Source of the DNA: Pseudofrancisella aestuarii
GTDB lineage: Bacteria; Pseudomonadota; Gammaproteobacteria; Francisellales; Francisellaceae
Assembly: GCF_003574475.2 (NCBI RefSeq)
Contig: NZ_QLIS02000003.1
Span: 62,001 to 126,000 of the forward strand
Reading direction: 5' to 3'
DNA length: 64,000 nt
The notes beneath the pieces are model-generated. The model had not been told where the DNA came from and searched no databases. It saw only the letters and a program-made list of their open reading frames with translations. Shown here one piece after another: positions 46,225-55,078 of the stretch. The translations under genes and the position numbers were made by a program. Every line of letters begins with the position of its first letter. The first letter of the stretch is position 1.

Positions 46225-47724
46225 CTAAATACAAACTGATTTGTAATATTTATCTATATATTCGCTTAAAGATAAACTATCATGATCTCTAAGCACTCTT
46301 TCTGCATCAATTGATTCTATGACTTGCTTTTCTAATAAATCAATTTCCATAGGATCCAGTTCATTTTTCCTAAACTCATCAGAAGCTTGCTCAGATAATT
46401 CTAAAACTAAATTTTTATAACCTTTATCTTTAGCATGACCAACCAAAATTGAAGAAGGAGTTTTTAATACATCAAGAACTTTTTCCTTTTCAAGAGAAAC
46501 CGCATCAATATACTCCTGCCCCATTTGTAACGCTGTTTTCTCAATAGATGTAAAAAGTTCAAGAGCATACTCTTTTAATAGAACTTTTTCTCCCGTACAA
46601 ATCTTTATAACCTTAGAAGATGGATTCCTCCCATTAATTGCAACTTCAGTTAAATTAGATTTAGCAGCTTTCACAAAATCTTCGCTATATTGATTAAAAT
46701 CTTTCATGAAACAAGTCATTAGCATAGCCTCTATAAACAATGAAGTTTGCTTATCTATTCCAGAAGCAACAAAAGGATTTACATCAAGCACACGAACTTC
46801 TATATACTCAACACCTCTATTCATAAGCGCACAAGCTGGGCGCTCACATCTTTTTGATATCTGTTTAGGTCTTACAGGACTATAATACTCATTTTCAATT
46901 TGTAAAATACTATTATTTAACTGAATACGCTTACCTTGATCATTATATAAGCCCATTCTTTCATAAGGTGGAAACTCTTCTTCTGTTGCACCAATCAAAC
47001 CTGTAACATATGAAGTTACATCTTTATAAGATATATGCAAATCCTTTTGAGCTGGACTAGTATAGCCCAAATCACTCATTCTTAAACTTGTCGCATATTC
47101 ACCAATATAAAACTCATTATCTAATTCATTCAAATAGTCTGGCTTATTTTTAACAGATGCTTTTGCACAAATCGGGCTTGCTCCAAACAAGTACAGCAAC
47201 AGCCACATATACTCAAAATAATTATTTATTACACCAAAGTAAACACCAGACTTTGTTAAACCCAGCTCTTCAGATTTCTGAGCAACCAAATTCTCATCAA
47301 AAGAAAAATTATAATGGATACCTGCAATTACCTGCATGACTTTACCATAACGCGATTCTAAACCTCTTCTATATACCTGCTTCATTTTTCCAGAATTAGA
47401 CTCTCCAAAATCGGCGACTTGCACCTCTTTTTCTGAAACAGTAAATGGCATACTCGAATTTAATATAATTTCATTCACATCCATTCTTTGCAAAGTAAAA
47501 GAATGGAGTTTATTAAGCTCTTCCAACACATGATCTATACTTTTTCTAGGCTTTGTTATAAGCTCCAATAGATTTTCAGAGAAATCTACGGTTATACTAC
47601 TATTAGTAAGCTTATGCCCTAATTTACTGGGATGTTGGCTATTAGTAAAAATTCCATCTTTACTAATCCTAAGAGTTTCTCTCTCTATCCCCCTAAGATT
47701 ATTTATATTCTTTAAATCATACAT
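46225..47724 (-). CDS. gshA: Glutamate--cysteine ligase
   Basis: GshA makes gamma-glutamylcysteine, the first step of glutathione synthesis. The 499 residues start MYDLKNINNLRGIERETLRIS, with the conserved GIERETLR and SITVDFSENLLELIT segments, YNFSF, and the RPACALMNRGVEYIEVRVLD substrate region (given in part). ATG 47724 matches the start of the Francisella enzyme I recall; an ATG eight codons upstream (47748) is possible. In Francisella, glutathione is a cysteine source in the host cell. The gene stands between rpmE and murJ. Confidence 0.95.
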   Translation of the reverse strand: MYDLKNINNLRGIERETLRISKDGIFTNSQHPSKLGHKLTNSSITVDFSENLLELITKPRKSIDHVLEELNKLHSFTLQRMDVNEIILNSSMPFTVSEKEVQVADFGESNSGKMKQVYRRGLESRYGKVMQVIAGIHYNFSFDENLVAQKSEELGLTKSGVYFGVINNYFEYMWLLLYLFGASPICAKASVKNKPDYLNELDNEFYIGEYATSLRMSDLGYTSPAQKDLHISYKDVTSYVTGLIGATEEEFPPYERMGLYNDQGKRIQLNNSILQIENEYYSPVRPKQISKRCERPACALMNRGVEYIEVRVLDVNPFVASGIDKQTSLFIEAMLMTCFMKDFNQYSEDFVKAAKSNLTEVAINGRNPSSKVIKICTGEKVLLKEYALELFTSIEKTALQMGQEYIDAVSLEKEKVLDVLKTPSSILVGHAKDKGYKNLVLELSEQASDEFRKNELDPMEIDLLEKQVIESIDAERVLRDHDSLSLSEYIDKYYKSVCI

Positions 47725-47793
47725 TACAAAAAAAGTCTTTATTTCCATATATACTTTTTCTAGTATAAAGTATTAAAGATAGTTTTAGAAATC

Positions 47794-49335
47794 CTAATGT
47801 TTAATGATTAAGTATTTTTTCACACCCAATAATAACGTAATGACAATATAACTCATTGCTGAAAGACTAATAATAAGAAAAAGTCTTAAAAATCTTTCTA
47901 ATAATGTCATATGAAACCATGCATCTATATTTAAGTTAAAGCTAAACAAAACCAATATCATTACGCCAATACTAATAAAAATCTTTAAAAAGTAACTTTT
48001 AGAAAAGAATAAACCCATAAAATTAGTAAAGCTAAATCTAGACAACACAATCATTTGCATCAAAAGGTTTAATAACGCTACGAAAGATGTGATAACTGCC
48101 AAAATAAGAAAAGCATAGATATAGTCTGATAAAAAATATACAATCAGAGCATCTAATACAATATTAACTAACAAACAAAATACACTTATTCGGAATACTA
48201 TATTGGTTTGACTACTAATATACAACGCAGATGTAATGATTCTAATAACGACAAAACAAAATAAAGAAATAGCATAGCCCATTAAAGCCATTTGAGTAAA
48301 GTAAACATCTTGCTCATTAAACTTTCCATAATTAAATAATGTCACAACAATTGGTTTGGATAAAATTACCAGTCCCACAAGAGCTGGAACTGTAATATAG
48401 ATAGCAAAATTAAGAACCTTTGAGAAAATAATCCTAAAACTAGAATAATCATTTTTATATTGAAGTAAATATGGAATAACTACCGTAGCTATCGCCGTAC
48501 CAAAAACTCCATAAATAAATTGATTAACTCTATCTGCATAATAAAGCCATGCCAAACTTCCTGATACTAAAAATGAGGCAAAAAAAGTTTCAACCAATGA
48601 ATTTATAGACAAGATTGAAGCTCCTATGAAGGCTGCAGGAAACTTTCTAAAAAAAACTATAACTCTAAAATCTTTTATGAAAAACATAGATTTATTAAGC
48701 TCTATTCTTCCCATAAGCTTGTAAAGCGCAACTGTAGCCATAGCTAATTGAAAAATTCCCGCTATTAAAACTGAATAAGCTACCACATATATTGGAGTAT
48801 CAAAGCCTGGAGCGAGTACAACTCCCACAATCATTGAAATATTTAAAATTAAAGGGATTATAGATGCTATTACATAATTTTTATGACTATTTAGAACAGC
48901 AGATATTAATGCTACAAGAAATATAAATAAAATATATGGAATCATAATTATGAACAGTGTAGAACATAACTCTAAAACTTGATAATCATCAACAATCCCC
49001 GTAGCAAAAATACTTACCCAAATATTGGAAAAAAAGATACAACATAAAATAATAAAAAAAATAACTATCGAAATAAATAACAAAATACTCGCAACAAATT
49101 GTTTCTGTTGATTACTAACTCTTCCCTTAATATATGGATTTAATATTTGTGTTATAGCCCCTGATGAAGCTACTTTTCTCATAAACTCTGGAATTCTAAA
49201 AGCTATTAAGAAAGACTGCATTGCTATACTAGTTCCAAAAAAACTAGCTAACAACATATCTCTAATAAAACCCAGGATCTTAGACAGAAGAAGAAAAAAT
49301 GAAACAATTAGACTATTTGAGAAAAATTTTTTCAT
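47794..49335 (-). CDS. murJ: Lipid II flippase MurJ
   Basis: MurJ flips the peptidoglycan precursor lipid II across the inner membrane. The 513 residues form 14 helices. The N-terminus SNSLIVSFFLLLSKILGFIRDMLLASFFG includes the conserved Arg of SK-x-x-GF-x-R-D in helix 1-2, and the RIPEFMRKVASSGAITQILNP loop is typical (both quoted in part as family marks). It lies nine bases downstream of rppH on the same strand. Confidence 0.95.
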   Translation of the reverse strand: MKKFFSNSLIVSFFLLLSKILGFIRDMLLASFFGTSIAMQSFLIAFRIPEFMRKVASSGAITQILNPYIKGRVSNQQKQFVASILLFISIVIFFIILCCIFFSNIWVSIFATGIVDDYQVLELCSTLFIIMIPYILFIFLVALISAVLNSHKNYVIASIIPLILNISMIVGVVLAPGFDTPIYVVAYSVLIAGIFQLAMATVALYKLMGRIELNKSMFFIKDFRVIVFFRKFPAAFIGASILSINSLVETFFASFLVSGSLAWLYYADRVNQFIYGVFGTAIATVVIPYLLQYKNDYSSFRIIFSKVLNFAIYITVPALVGLVILSKPIVVTLFNYGKFNEQDVYFTQMALMGYAISLFCFVVIRIITSALYISSQTNIVFRISVFCLLVNIVLDALIVYFLSDYIYAFLILAVITSFVALLNLLMQMIVLSRFSFTNFMGLFFSKSYFLKIFISIGVMILVLFSFNLNIDAWFHMTLLERFLRLFLIISLSAMSYIVITLLLGVKKYLIIKH

Positions 49336-49343
49336 TCAAAAAA

Positions 49344-49814
49344 CTATCTTTCAATATAATCTTTAAAATAAGTAAGCGCTTTTTTATAAACATCTTGTTT
49401 AAAATAAACAACATGATTTATAGGATACCAATAACTCACCCAACGCCAATTATCAAATTCAGGTGTTTCATTAGCTTCAAGGTCAATATTTTGATCGGAA
49501 CTTTTCAACTTTAATAAAAACCATTTTTGTTTTTGTCCAATACAACAAGGTTTATTTTTTCTAACTAAAGACTCTGGAATATCATAAACAAACCAATCTC
49601 TTGTTGATGCTACAACCTCAACATCATGAGGTCGCAAACCTACCTCCTCGTAAAGTTCCCTATACATAGCTTGCAAAGGAGTTTCATTTGGATTAACTCC
49701 TCCCTGAGGAAACTGCCAAGAAGTCCGGTTCTTTCTTTGTCCCCAAAATAACCTATTACGGCTATTAAGCAACACTATTGCTACATTTGCTCTGTAACCG
49801 TCTTTATCTATCAT
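49344..49814 (-). CDS. rppH: RNA pyrophosphohydrolase RppH
   Basis: RppH removes pyrophosphate from 5'-triphosphate mRNA, starting RNase E-dependent decay. The 156 residues contain the Nudix box at about 38-60 (GGVNPNETPLQAMYREL through EEVGL) and the family N-terminus DKDGYRANVAIVLLN with WGQR. Length is typical (about 155-176). Adjacent to murJ. Confidence 0.95.
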   Translation of the reverse strand: MIDKDGYRANVAIVLLNSRNRLFWGQRKNRTSWQFPQGGVNPNETPLQAMYRELYEEVGLRPHDVEVVASTRDWFVYDIPESLVRKNKPCCIGQKQKWFLLKLKSSDQNIDLEANETPEFDNWRWVSYWYPINHVVYFKQDVYKKALTYFKDYIER

Positions 49815-49909
49815 GTATTTATAAATATAAATATAAAAGCCTAATCTTTATTCTAAACTAAAAAAAAAAAGTTTTATATTAATTAAACAGAAAAATATTA
49901 AAGAAAAAT

Positions 49910-50758
49910 TTACATTTTTAAACCAAGCTCTCTTAGTCTTTCATCTAGAAAAATTTCAGCTTTTGGGTATTTATCAGATAAATAAACTTCTGCCTTTGGA
50001 TGGATAAAACATGGAGTTGATAACCTATCAACATTTTTTGTTTCACCATCTGGTTTAACAACCCTATGTTTTGTTGCTATGTATTCTCCATTTGTCATCT
50101 CTTGAAGCATATCACCTATATTAATAATTATAGACTCACTGTCACAAGGAACATCATACCACTCATTAGTAACTGGAGATAACACTTGCAAACCAGGAGA
50201 AGAAGCAATCGGCAGTAAAGTAATCAAATTAATATCTTCATGAGCAGCTGCTCTTACCGCTCCAGGTTCCTCATCACCTTTCATTGCTGGATAATGCAAA
50301 ACTCTTAATAATGTTCCTGATCTTGATACAGTATCTTTCAACCTTTGAGGAAGCCTCTTAGCCACTTCTGGATCCATATAATCATCTATCCATTCCAGTA
50401 AAGTTTCTCCTAACTGCATCATTTGATCGAACATTTTTCTAGCAGCATCACTAACCTCTTCAGGATACCTACCCCATGGAAAATATAAATGATAAAAATG
50501 TTTTATATCTTTAACATTTTCACCTTTAGCTACTTCAGAGACATCTTTTGGGAAATACCCATCCTGTTTTTCTCTATCAAATAAATACTTATTAGCCTTT
50601 CCCGACTTAAAAAAGGCTTCCCATTCCTTATAAACAGTTTGTACAAGTTTCCAATCAACAGGATGAGTCTTCAAAACAGCAAAACCCGTTTCTTTCAATG
50701 ACTTGGTAAAATCTGATGGCGCATTATCGGCATAATAATCAACACTAAGAATATTCAT
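49910..50758 (-). CDS. 2-oxoglutarate/Fe(II)-dependent dioxygenase (isopenicillin N synthase-like)
   Basis: A 282-residue double-stranded beta-helix oxygenase. Iron ligands His173, Asp175 (AAHEDINLIT) and His231 (ATKHRVV) are in the HxD...H pattern, and Arg245/Ser247 (DRLSTPCF) is the RxS motif that holds 2-oxoglutarate. The N-terminal DIOX_N part (ETGFAVLKTHPVD) is present. Such stand-alone bacterial enzymes hydroxylate small molecules; the substrate is unknown and no biosynthetic cluster adjoins. Monocistronic. Confidence 0.87.
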   Translation of the reverse strand: MNILSVDYYADNAPSDFTKSLKETGFAVLKTHPVDWKLVQTVYKEWEAFFKSGKANKYLFDREKQDGYFPKDVSEVAKGENVKDIKHFYHLYFPWGRYPEEVSDAARKMFDQMMQLGETLLEWIDDYMDPEVAKRLPQRLKDTVSRSGTLLRVLHYPAMKGDEEPGAVRAAAHEDINLITLLPIASSPGLQVLSPVTNEWYDVPCDSESIIINIGDMLQEMTNGEYIATKHRVVKPDGETKNVDRLSTPCFIHPKAEVYLSDKYPKAEIFLDERLRELGLKM

Positions 50759-50830
50759 ACACTCTCCACTTAAAATAAACTTTTCGTATAAATTATATCA
50801 ACAATACTCCTAAGCTTGTATAAAATTATA

Positions 50831-51718
50831 CTAACCTCGTGGATGATGTTTTTGATAAACCCGTTGCAATCTATTCTGAGAAATATGAGTATATATAGTG
50901 GTTGTAGAAACACTACTATGTCCCAAAAGCATTTGAACAGACCTCAGATCAGCTCCATTATTTAATAAGTGAGTTGCAAAAGCATGCCTTAAAGTATGTG
51001 GAGAAATTTCAGAACTTATACCCGCTAATAAAGTATAGCTCTTAATCCTATGCCAAAAAGACTGTCTTGTTATTCTTTTAAAATGCTTACTTAAAAATAA
51101 AGCCCTTTCTTTTAAAGATTGTAATAACAATGGCCTTACTTCGCTTATGTACTTTTGTAGATACTCTAAAGCATACTCTCCCATAGGGACAATTCTTTCT
51201 TTAGAGCCTTTTCCTAAAACTCTAACAAGACCGATATTCATATCAATATCATCAATATTTAGACCTACTAATTCACTAACCCTTAGACCTGTAGCATACA
51301 TTAACTCTAACATAGCCCTATCTCTAACTCCGACATCTTCTTTTAGATCTGGAGCTTCTAGAAGTTTTTCAACATCTATCTCCGTCATATCTTTAGGTAA
51401 GCTCTTTTGTAACTTTGGTAATTGTAGTTTTATAGCAGGGTTCTCAGAAATATATTTATTTTTATACAACCATCCATAGAATTTTCTAAAAGTAGAAATC
51501 ATTCTAGCATTTGATCTACTACTATAATTATTACCAGCCCTATATGAAATAAATTCATAAAGATGATCAAAATCTAAAGATGAAATATTTTTTTCAGAAT
51601 AATATTTTTGAAGAAAACTAAGATCAGTACGATAGGAAGAAATAGTGTTTTTGCTCAACCCAGCTTCTAGCCATAGATTATCTAAAAAAACATCTACCAA
51701 GCCAGATACACTATCCAT
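50831..51718 (-). CDS. xerD: Site-specific tyrosine recombinase XerD
   Basis: XerD resolves chromosome dimers at dif together with XerC under FtsK control (ftsK is at 28257). The 295 residues have the N-terminal SAM-like core-binding domain and a catalytic domain with Arg146, Lys170 (GKGSKER), His241-x-x-Arg244 (HTLRHAFATH), His267 (LGHSS) and nucleophile Tyr276 (TIYTHI). The C-terminal QKHHPR is XerD-like. It precedes no integrative element, and context with rplS/trmD is chromosomal. Confidence 0.92.
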   Translation of the reverse strand: MDSVSGLVDVFLDNLWLEAGLSKNTISSYRTDLSFLQKYYSEKNISSLDFDHLYEFISYRAGNNYSSRSNARMISTFRKFYGWLYKNKYISENPAIKLQLPKLQKSLPKDMTEIDVEKLLEAPDLKEDVGVRDRAMLELMYATGLRVSELVGLNIDDIDMNIGLVRVLGKGSKERIVPMGEYALEYLQKYISEVRPLLLQSLKERALFLSKHFKRITRQSFWHRIKSYTLLAGISSEISPHTLRHAFATHLLNNGADLRSVQMLLGHSSVSTTTIYTHISQNRLQRVYQKHHPRG

Positions 51719-51730
51719 TAATATAAGTTA

Positions 51731-52078
51731 TTATACTTTTTCCTTAATTCTCGCAGCCTTACCTGTACGACCTCTCATATAATAAAGCTTAGCTCTACGA
51801 ACTTTTGCTTTTTTCTCAATTGTGATGCTATCAATAAGAGGACTATGAGTCTGGAAAGTTCTCTCAACACCAACATCTGAAGACATTTTTCTTACAGTAA
51901 ATGCTGAGTGTAAGCCTCTATTTCTTTTTCTTAAAACAAAGCCTTTGAAAGCCTGTACTCTTTGCTTATCACCTTCTCTAATCCATAGATTAACTGTGAT
52001 AGTATCACCAGGGTTAAACTCTGGTAAGTCTGTTCTTATTTGAGATTTTTCTACTAATTCAATAAATTTATTTTTCAT
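51731..52078 (-). CDS. rplS: Ribosomal protein bL19
   Basis: A 115-residue large-subunit protein at the 30S-50S interface. [20 protein letters not shown] and [20 protein letters not shown]-like segments are diagnostic. The ATG lies inside the 3' end of trmD (11-base overlap) with GGAG within the trmD coding sequence, so translation is coupled. Last gene of rpsP-rimM-trmD-rplS. Confidence 0.98.
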   Translation of the reverse strand: MKNKFIELVEKSQIRTDLPEFNPGDTITVNLWIREGDKQRVQAFKGFVLRKRNRGLHSAFTVRKMSSDVGVERTFQTHSPLIDSITIEKKAKVRRAKLYYMRGRTGKAARIKEKV

Positions 52079-52835
52079 TTTTTACTCCTTTTGTGCATAC
52101 CATATCTTTATATTTTTTTTCTAAAAATTCTCTATCTTCTTTAGATAGGCATTGGCACTCTAATAAATCATATCGACGCTCATAAGTTCTTATCAACTTC
52201 TGATTTCGTCTCCATTTTTCTATATTTGCATGATTCCCTGACAATAATACTTCAGGAACTGCTTTCCTATTAGGAAGCACAGCTGGCTTTGTATAATGTG
52301 GGTAATCCAAAAGTCCATCATAAAAAGAATCCTCTAAAAACGAATTCTTATTACCTAAAACTCCTGGTCGTAATCTTATTATACTATCCATAATAACCAT
52401 AGCAGGAAGCTCACCACCACTTAAAACAAAATTGCCAATAGAGATTTCCTCATCAACATAATCTTCGATTAAGCGTTCATCAACTCCTTCATATCTACCA
52501 CATAGCAATATTAATGAATCGTTTTGAGAAAGCTCAAGAGCCTTAGCATGATCAAAAACATCACCCTGTGGCGACAAGTATACTACTTTTGTATTAGAAC
52601 CTAAAGATTTTTTTGCTTCTAATATAGCTCTCTCTAGCGGCTCATATTTCATCACCATACCAGCACCACCACCGAAGCTAGTATCATCAACAGTAGAATA
52701 CTTATCTTTAGTAAAATCTCTAGGGTTATAACATTTTAACTCAACTTGCGACTCTTTAACCGCTCTAGAAGTTATGCCAAAGTTAGTTAAAGCTTGAAAG
52801 ATTTCTGGAAATATTGATATAGCAGCAAACTTCAT
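52068..52835 (-). CDS. trmD: tRNA (guanine-N1)-methyltransferase TrmD
   Basis: TrmD methylates G37 of tRNAs and prevents frameshifting; it uses SAM in a trefoil knot. The 255 residues show [19 protein letters not shown] near the start, [18 protein letters not shown], and the knot segment [33 protein letters not shown]. Length is typical. It follows rimM by nine bases. Confidence 0.98.
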   Translation of the reverse strand: MKFAAISIFPEIFQALTNFGITSRAVKESQVELKCYNPRDFTKDKYSTVDDTSFGGGAGMVMKYEPLERAILEAKKSLGSNTKVVYLSPQGDVFDHAKALELSQNDSLILLCGRYEGVDERLIEDYVDEEISIGNFVLSGGELPAMVIMDSIIRLRPGVLGNKNSFLEDSFYDGLLDYPHYTKPAVLPNRKAVPEVLLSGNHANIEKWRRNQKLIRTYERRYDLLECQCLSKEDREFLEKKYKDMVCTKGVKNEK

Positions 52836-52844
52836 ATAAATAAA

Positions 52845-53354
52845 TTAATAATCATATTCCCAATCAACTATTATTTTTTTATTTTCTAAATCAACATCCA
52901 AAATATAGTTATTAATGTATGGAATCAAATATTCATCTTCTGATTTTTTACAAATAAGAACATCATTATAGCCAGTCTCCATTATATCAATAACAGAACC
53001 AAAACTATCCTTACTCTTATTATAAACCTTCATACCTATAAGATCAGTCCAGTAAGTTTCATCTTCCTTTAACTTTGGTAAAGCTTCTCTTGGAACGCCT
53101 ATAAGAGCATTAGTAAATTTCTTAGCATCATTTATATCATCAATGCCTGCCAATTTTATATAGATTTTATTTCCTCTTCTAAAAACATGCTCACCTTGTA
53201 ACTCATCCCAAGACATATCATTTTGAAAATTCAAATACCATTTACCATAAGACAAAATAGCTTCTATATCATTAGCGAATGGATAAAGCCTAAGCTCTCC
53301 ACCTAGTCCATAAGTAGAGCCAATCCGAGCTATTTCAACGAAATTTTTAGACAT
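52845..53354 (-). CDS. rimM: 16S rRNA processing protein RimM
   Basis: RimM assists 30S head maturation by binding uS19. The 169 residues comprise the RimM N-terminal barrel (ARIGSTYGLGGELRLYPF) and a PRC-barrel C-terminal domain (YWTDLIGMKVYN, LIPYINNYILDVDLENKKI). Standard length and operon position between rpsP and trmD. Confidence 0.96.
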   Translation of the reverse strand: MSKNFVEIARIGSTYGLGGELRLYPFANDIEAILSYGKWYLNFQNDMSWDELQGEHVFRRGNKIYIKLAGIDDINDAKKFTNALIGVPREALPKLKEDETYWTDLIGMKVYNKSKDSFGSVIDIMETGYNDVLICKKSEDEYLIPYINNYILDVDLENKKIIVDWEYDY

Positions 53355-53386
53355 TTAGAAATTAAGAGATTTTAAAGAAAATTTAA

Positions 53387-53635
53387 TTAAGCTGCTTTCT
53401 TAGCTTCTTTCACAAGAGAAGAAACTCTATCTGAAAGTTGCGCTCCATTAGAAACCCAGTGATTAACCCTATCTAAATCAAGCTTCAATCTTTCTTCGCC
53501 ACCTTTAGCTAAAGGATTGAAAAAACCGAGTCTTTCAATAAATTTACCGTCTCTAGGACTTCTTTTATCAGCTACTACGATTTTATAAAAAGGACGCTTC
53601 TTAGCACCACCGCGAGCCATACGAATTACTACCAT
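53387..53635 (-). CDS. rpsP: Ribosomal protein bS16
   Basis: An 82-residue small-subunit protein. [22 protein letters not shown] and the ERLGFFNP segment are diagnostic. ATG 53635 is chosen because GGAGAAG lies three to four bases upstream; a codon four residues earlier would cover that signal. First gene of the rpsP-rimM-trmD-rplS operon, divergent from metK with about 280 bases between starts. Confidence 0.97.
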   Translation of the reverse strand: MVVIRMARGGAKKRPFYKIVVADKRSPRDGKFIERLGFFNPLAKGGEERLKLDLDRVNHWVSNGAQLSDRVSSLVKEAKKAA

Positions 53636-53754
53636 AATCTTCTCCAATTAATATATTTAAATTTTTTAATATTTTATATATAAAGTCTTTAAATAAACAA
53701 GACTCATAAAAATAATAGCAATACTTTAAATGCTATAACTAAAAAAGTCAAGTG

Positions 53755-53782
53755 TTGACTATAGTTTGTAATTAGTTATAAT
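53755..53782 (+). promoter_or_regulatory. metK promoter
   Basis: -35 TTGACT at 53755-53760, 16-base spacer, perfect -10 TATAAT at 53777-53782. The predicted start point (about 53787-53791) falls right at the 5' edge of the pseudoknot at 53792, leaving a leader of about 125 bases before metK. Confidence 0.75.
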
Positions 53783-53791
53783 ACTCACTTA

Positions 53792-53843
53792 GTCGCCATA
53801 TTTAACAAACAACTTGCTTGCGACGGAAAATAAAAAGCTAAAG
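53792..53843 (+). ncRNA. SAM-II-type riboswitch aptamer upstream of metK
   Basis: An H-type pseudoknot of about 52 bases. P1 pairs GTCGC (53792-53796) with GCGAC (53820-53824). P2 pairs CTTGCTT (53813-53819, inside the P1 loop) with AAGC-TA-AAG (53835-53843). Loop 1 carries ATTTAAC and loop 3 is an A-rich 10-mer (53825-53834). This is the architecture of SAM-II, and the conserved TTTAA of loop 1 and GCTAAA of the 3' P2 strand match the crystallised SAM-II sequence as I remember it. It sits in the leader of the SAM synthetase gene, so ligand and target agree. The distance to the metK ATG (70 bases) is longer than usual for SAM-II. Confidence 0.78.
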
Positions 53844-53880
53844 CGTTTCTCTTAAAGTTTGATCATTACTTTCTTAGGGA

Positions 53881-53903
53881 CCTTTTGCAAAAAACTAGAA
53901 GGG
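53881..53903 (+). promoter_or_regulatory. metK ribosome site with possible sequestering stem
   Basis: The metK ribosome site GAAGGG (53898-53903) can pair with CCTT (53881-53884), forming a short hairpin that would hide it. This could be the expression platform of the upstream aptamer, but the stem is only four to five pairs and the link to the aptamer is not shown. Confidence 0.3.
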
Positions 53904-53913
53904 AACAAAACAT

Positions 53914-55071
53914 ATGTCAAAAAATTATTTATTTACTTCAGAATCTGTTTCAGAGGGCCACCCAGACAAACTTGCTGACCAAATATCTGATGCCATTCTT
54001 GATGAGATATTAAAACAAGATAAAAATGCCAGAGTCGCATGTGAAACTCTAGTAAAAACAGGAATGGCTCTAGTAGCCGGTGAAATCTCAACTAATGCAT
54101 GGATTGATATTGAAGAGCTTGTAAGAAAAGTTATTACTGAAACTGGGTATGATGATGCCAACAAAGGTATAGATGGAAGAACTTGCTCTGTAATAAATGC
54201 TATAGGAAAGCAATCTTCTGACATTGCACAAGGAGTAGATAGAGGGTCTCTTGAAGATTTAGGAGCAGGAGATCAAGGCTTAATGTTTGGTTTTGCCACA
54301 AATGAAACTCCAACGCTTATGCCATCTGCTATATATTACTCACATCTATTAATGAGAAAACAAGCTGAACTAAGAAAGTCTAAAAAGTTAAGCTGGTTGC
54401 GTCCAGATGCTAAAGCACAAGTCACATTAGCATATGAGAATGACAAGCCTAAATTTATAGATACAATTGTACTATCCACGCAGCATGATGAAACAATCTC
54501 TCAAAAAGATTTACATGATGCAGTGATCGATGAAATAGTGAAAACTACTATTCCAAAGGATCTAATTACAAAAGATACAAAATATCATATTAATCCTACT
54601 GGCGTATTTTTAATAGGTGGACCACAAGGTGACTGCGGTCTTACTGGTAGAAAGATTATAGTAGACACTTATGGTGGAGCTGCTCACCATGGTGGTGGTG
54701 CTTTCTCAGGAAAAGATCCATCTAAAGTAGACCGCTCAGGTGCCTATATGGGCAGATATATTGCCAAAAACATTGTAGCAGCTGAATTAGCGGATAAATG
54801 TGAAGTTCAAGTTGCTTATGCTATTGGTGTAGCGAAACCAGTTTCTCTTATGGTAAATACTTTTGGCACAGGCAAAATTTCTGATTCCGCTATAGAAAAA
54901 TTAGTTAATGAAGCATTTGACCTAAGAGTTGGCAAAATTATTGAAAATCTAGACTTACTAAGACCAATCTATAGAAAAACTTCTAACTATGGACATTTTG
55001 GCCGCGAACTACCAGAGTTTAGCTGGGAAAAGATTGATAAAGCAGATACCCTTTTAGAACTATATAAATAA
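53914..55071 (+). CDS. metK: S-adenosylmethionine synthetase
   Basis: MetK makes SAM from ATP and methionine. The 385 residues show [18 protein letters not shown] near the start, the GAGDQG hexapeptide (motif 1), the P-loop-like [16 protein letters not shown] (motif 2) and the DGRTCSV segment. Length equals the E. coli enzyme (384). It is monocistronic with its own promoter and the SAM-II-type leader, so it is probably repressed by its product. SAM users in this window include TrmD and PrmB. Confidence 0.98.
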   Translation: MSKNYLFTSESVSEGHPDKLADQISDAILDEILKQDKNARVACETLVKTGMALVAGEISTNAWIDIEELVRKVITETGYDDANKGIDGRTCSVINAIGKQSSDIAQGVDRGSLEDLGAGDQGLMFGFATNETPTLMPSAIYYSHLLMRKQAELRKSKKLSWLRPDAKAQVTLAYENDKPKFIDTIVLSTQHDETISQKDLHDAVIDEIVKTTIPKDLITKDTKYHINPTGVFLIGGPQGDCGLTGRKIIVDTYGGAAHHGGGAFSGKDPSKVDRSGAYMGRYIAKNIVAAELADKCEVQVAYAIGVAKPVSLMVNTFGTGKISDSAIEKLVNEAFDLRVGKIIENLDLLRPIYRKTSNYGHFGRELPEFSWEKIDKADTLLELYK

Positions 55072-55078
55072 CCCTCTA

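Noticed and set aside
50831-51718. Tyrosine recombinase as the integrase of a mobile element
   Set aside because: Length, motifs and the XerD-type C-terminus, plus the rplS/trmD neighbourhood, point to the chromosomal XerD.
53792-53843. metK leader as a SAM/SAH or SAM-I riboswitch
   Set aside because: The size, nested pseudoknot, TTTAA loop and GCTAAA strand fit SAM-II better; the four-way junction of SAM-I is absent, and the SAM/SAH consensus as I recall it does not match.
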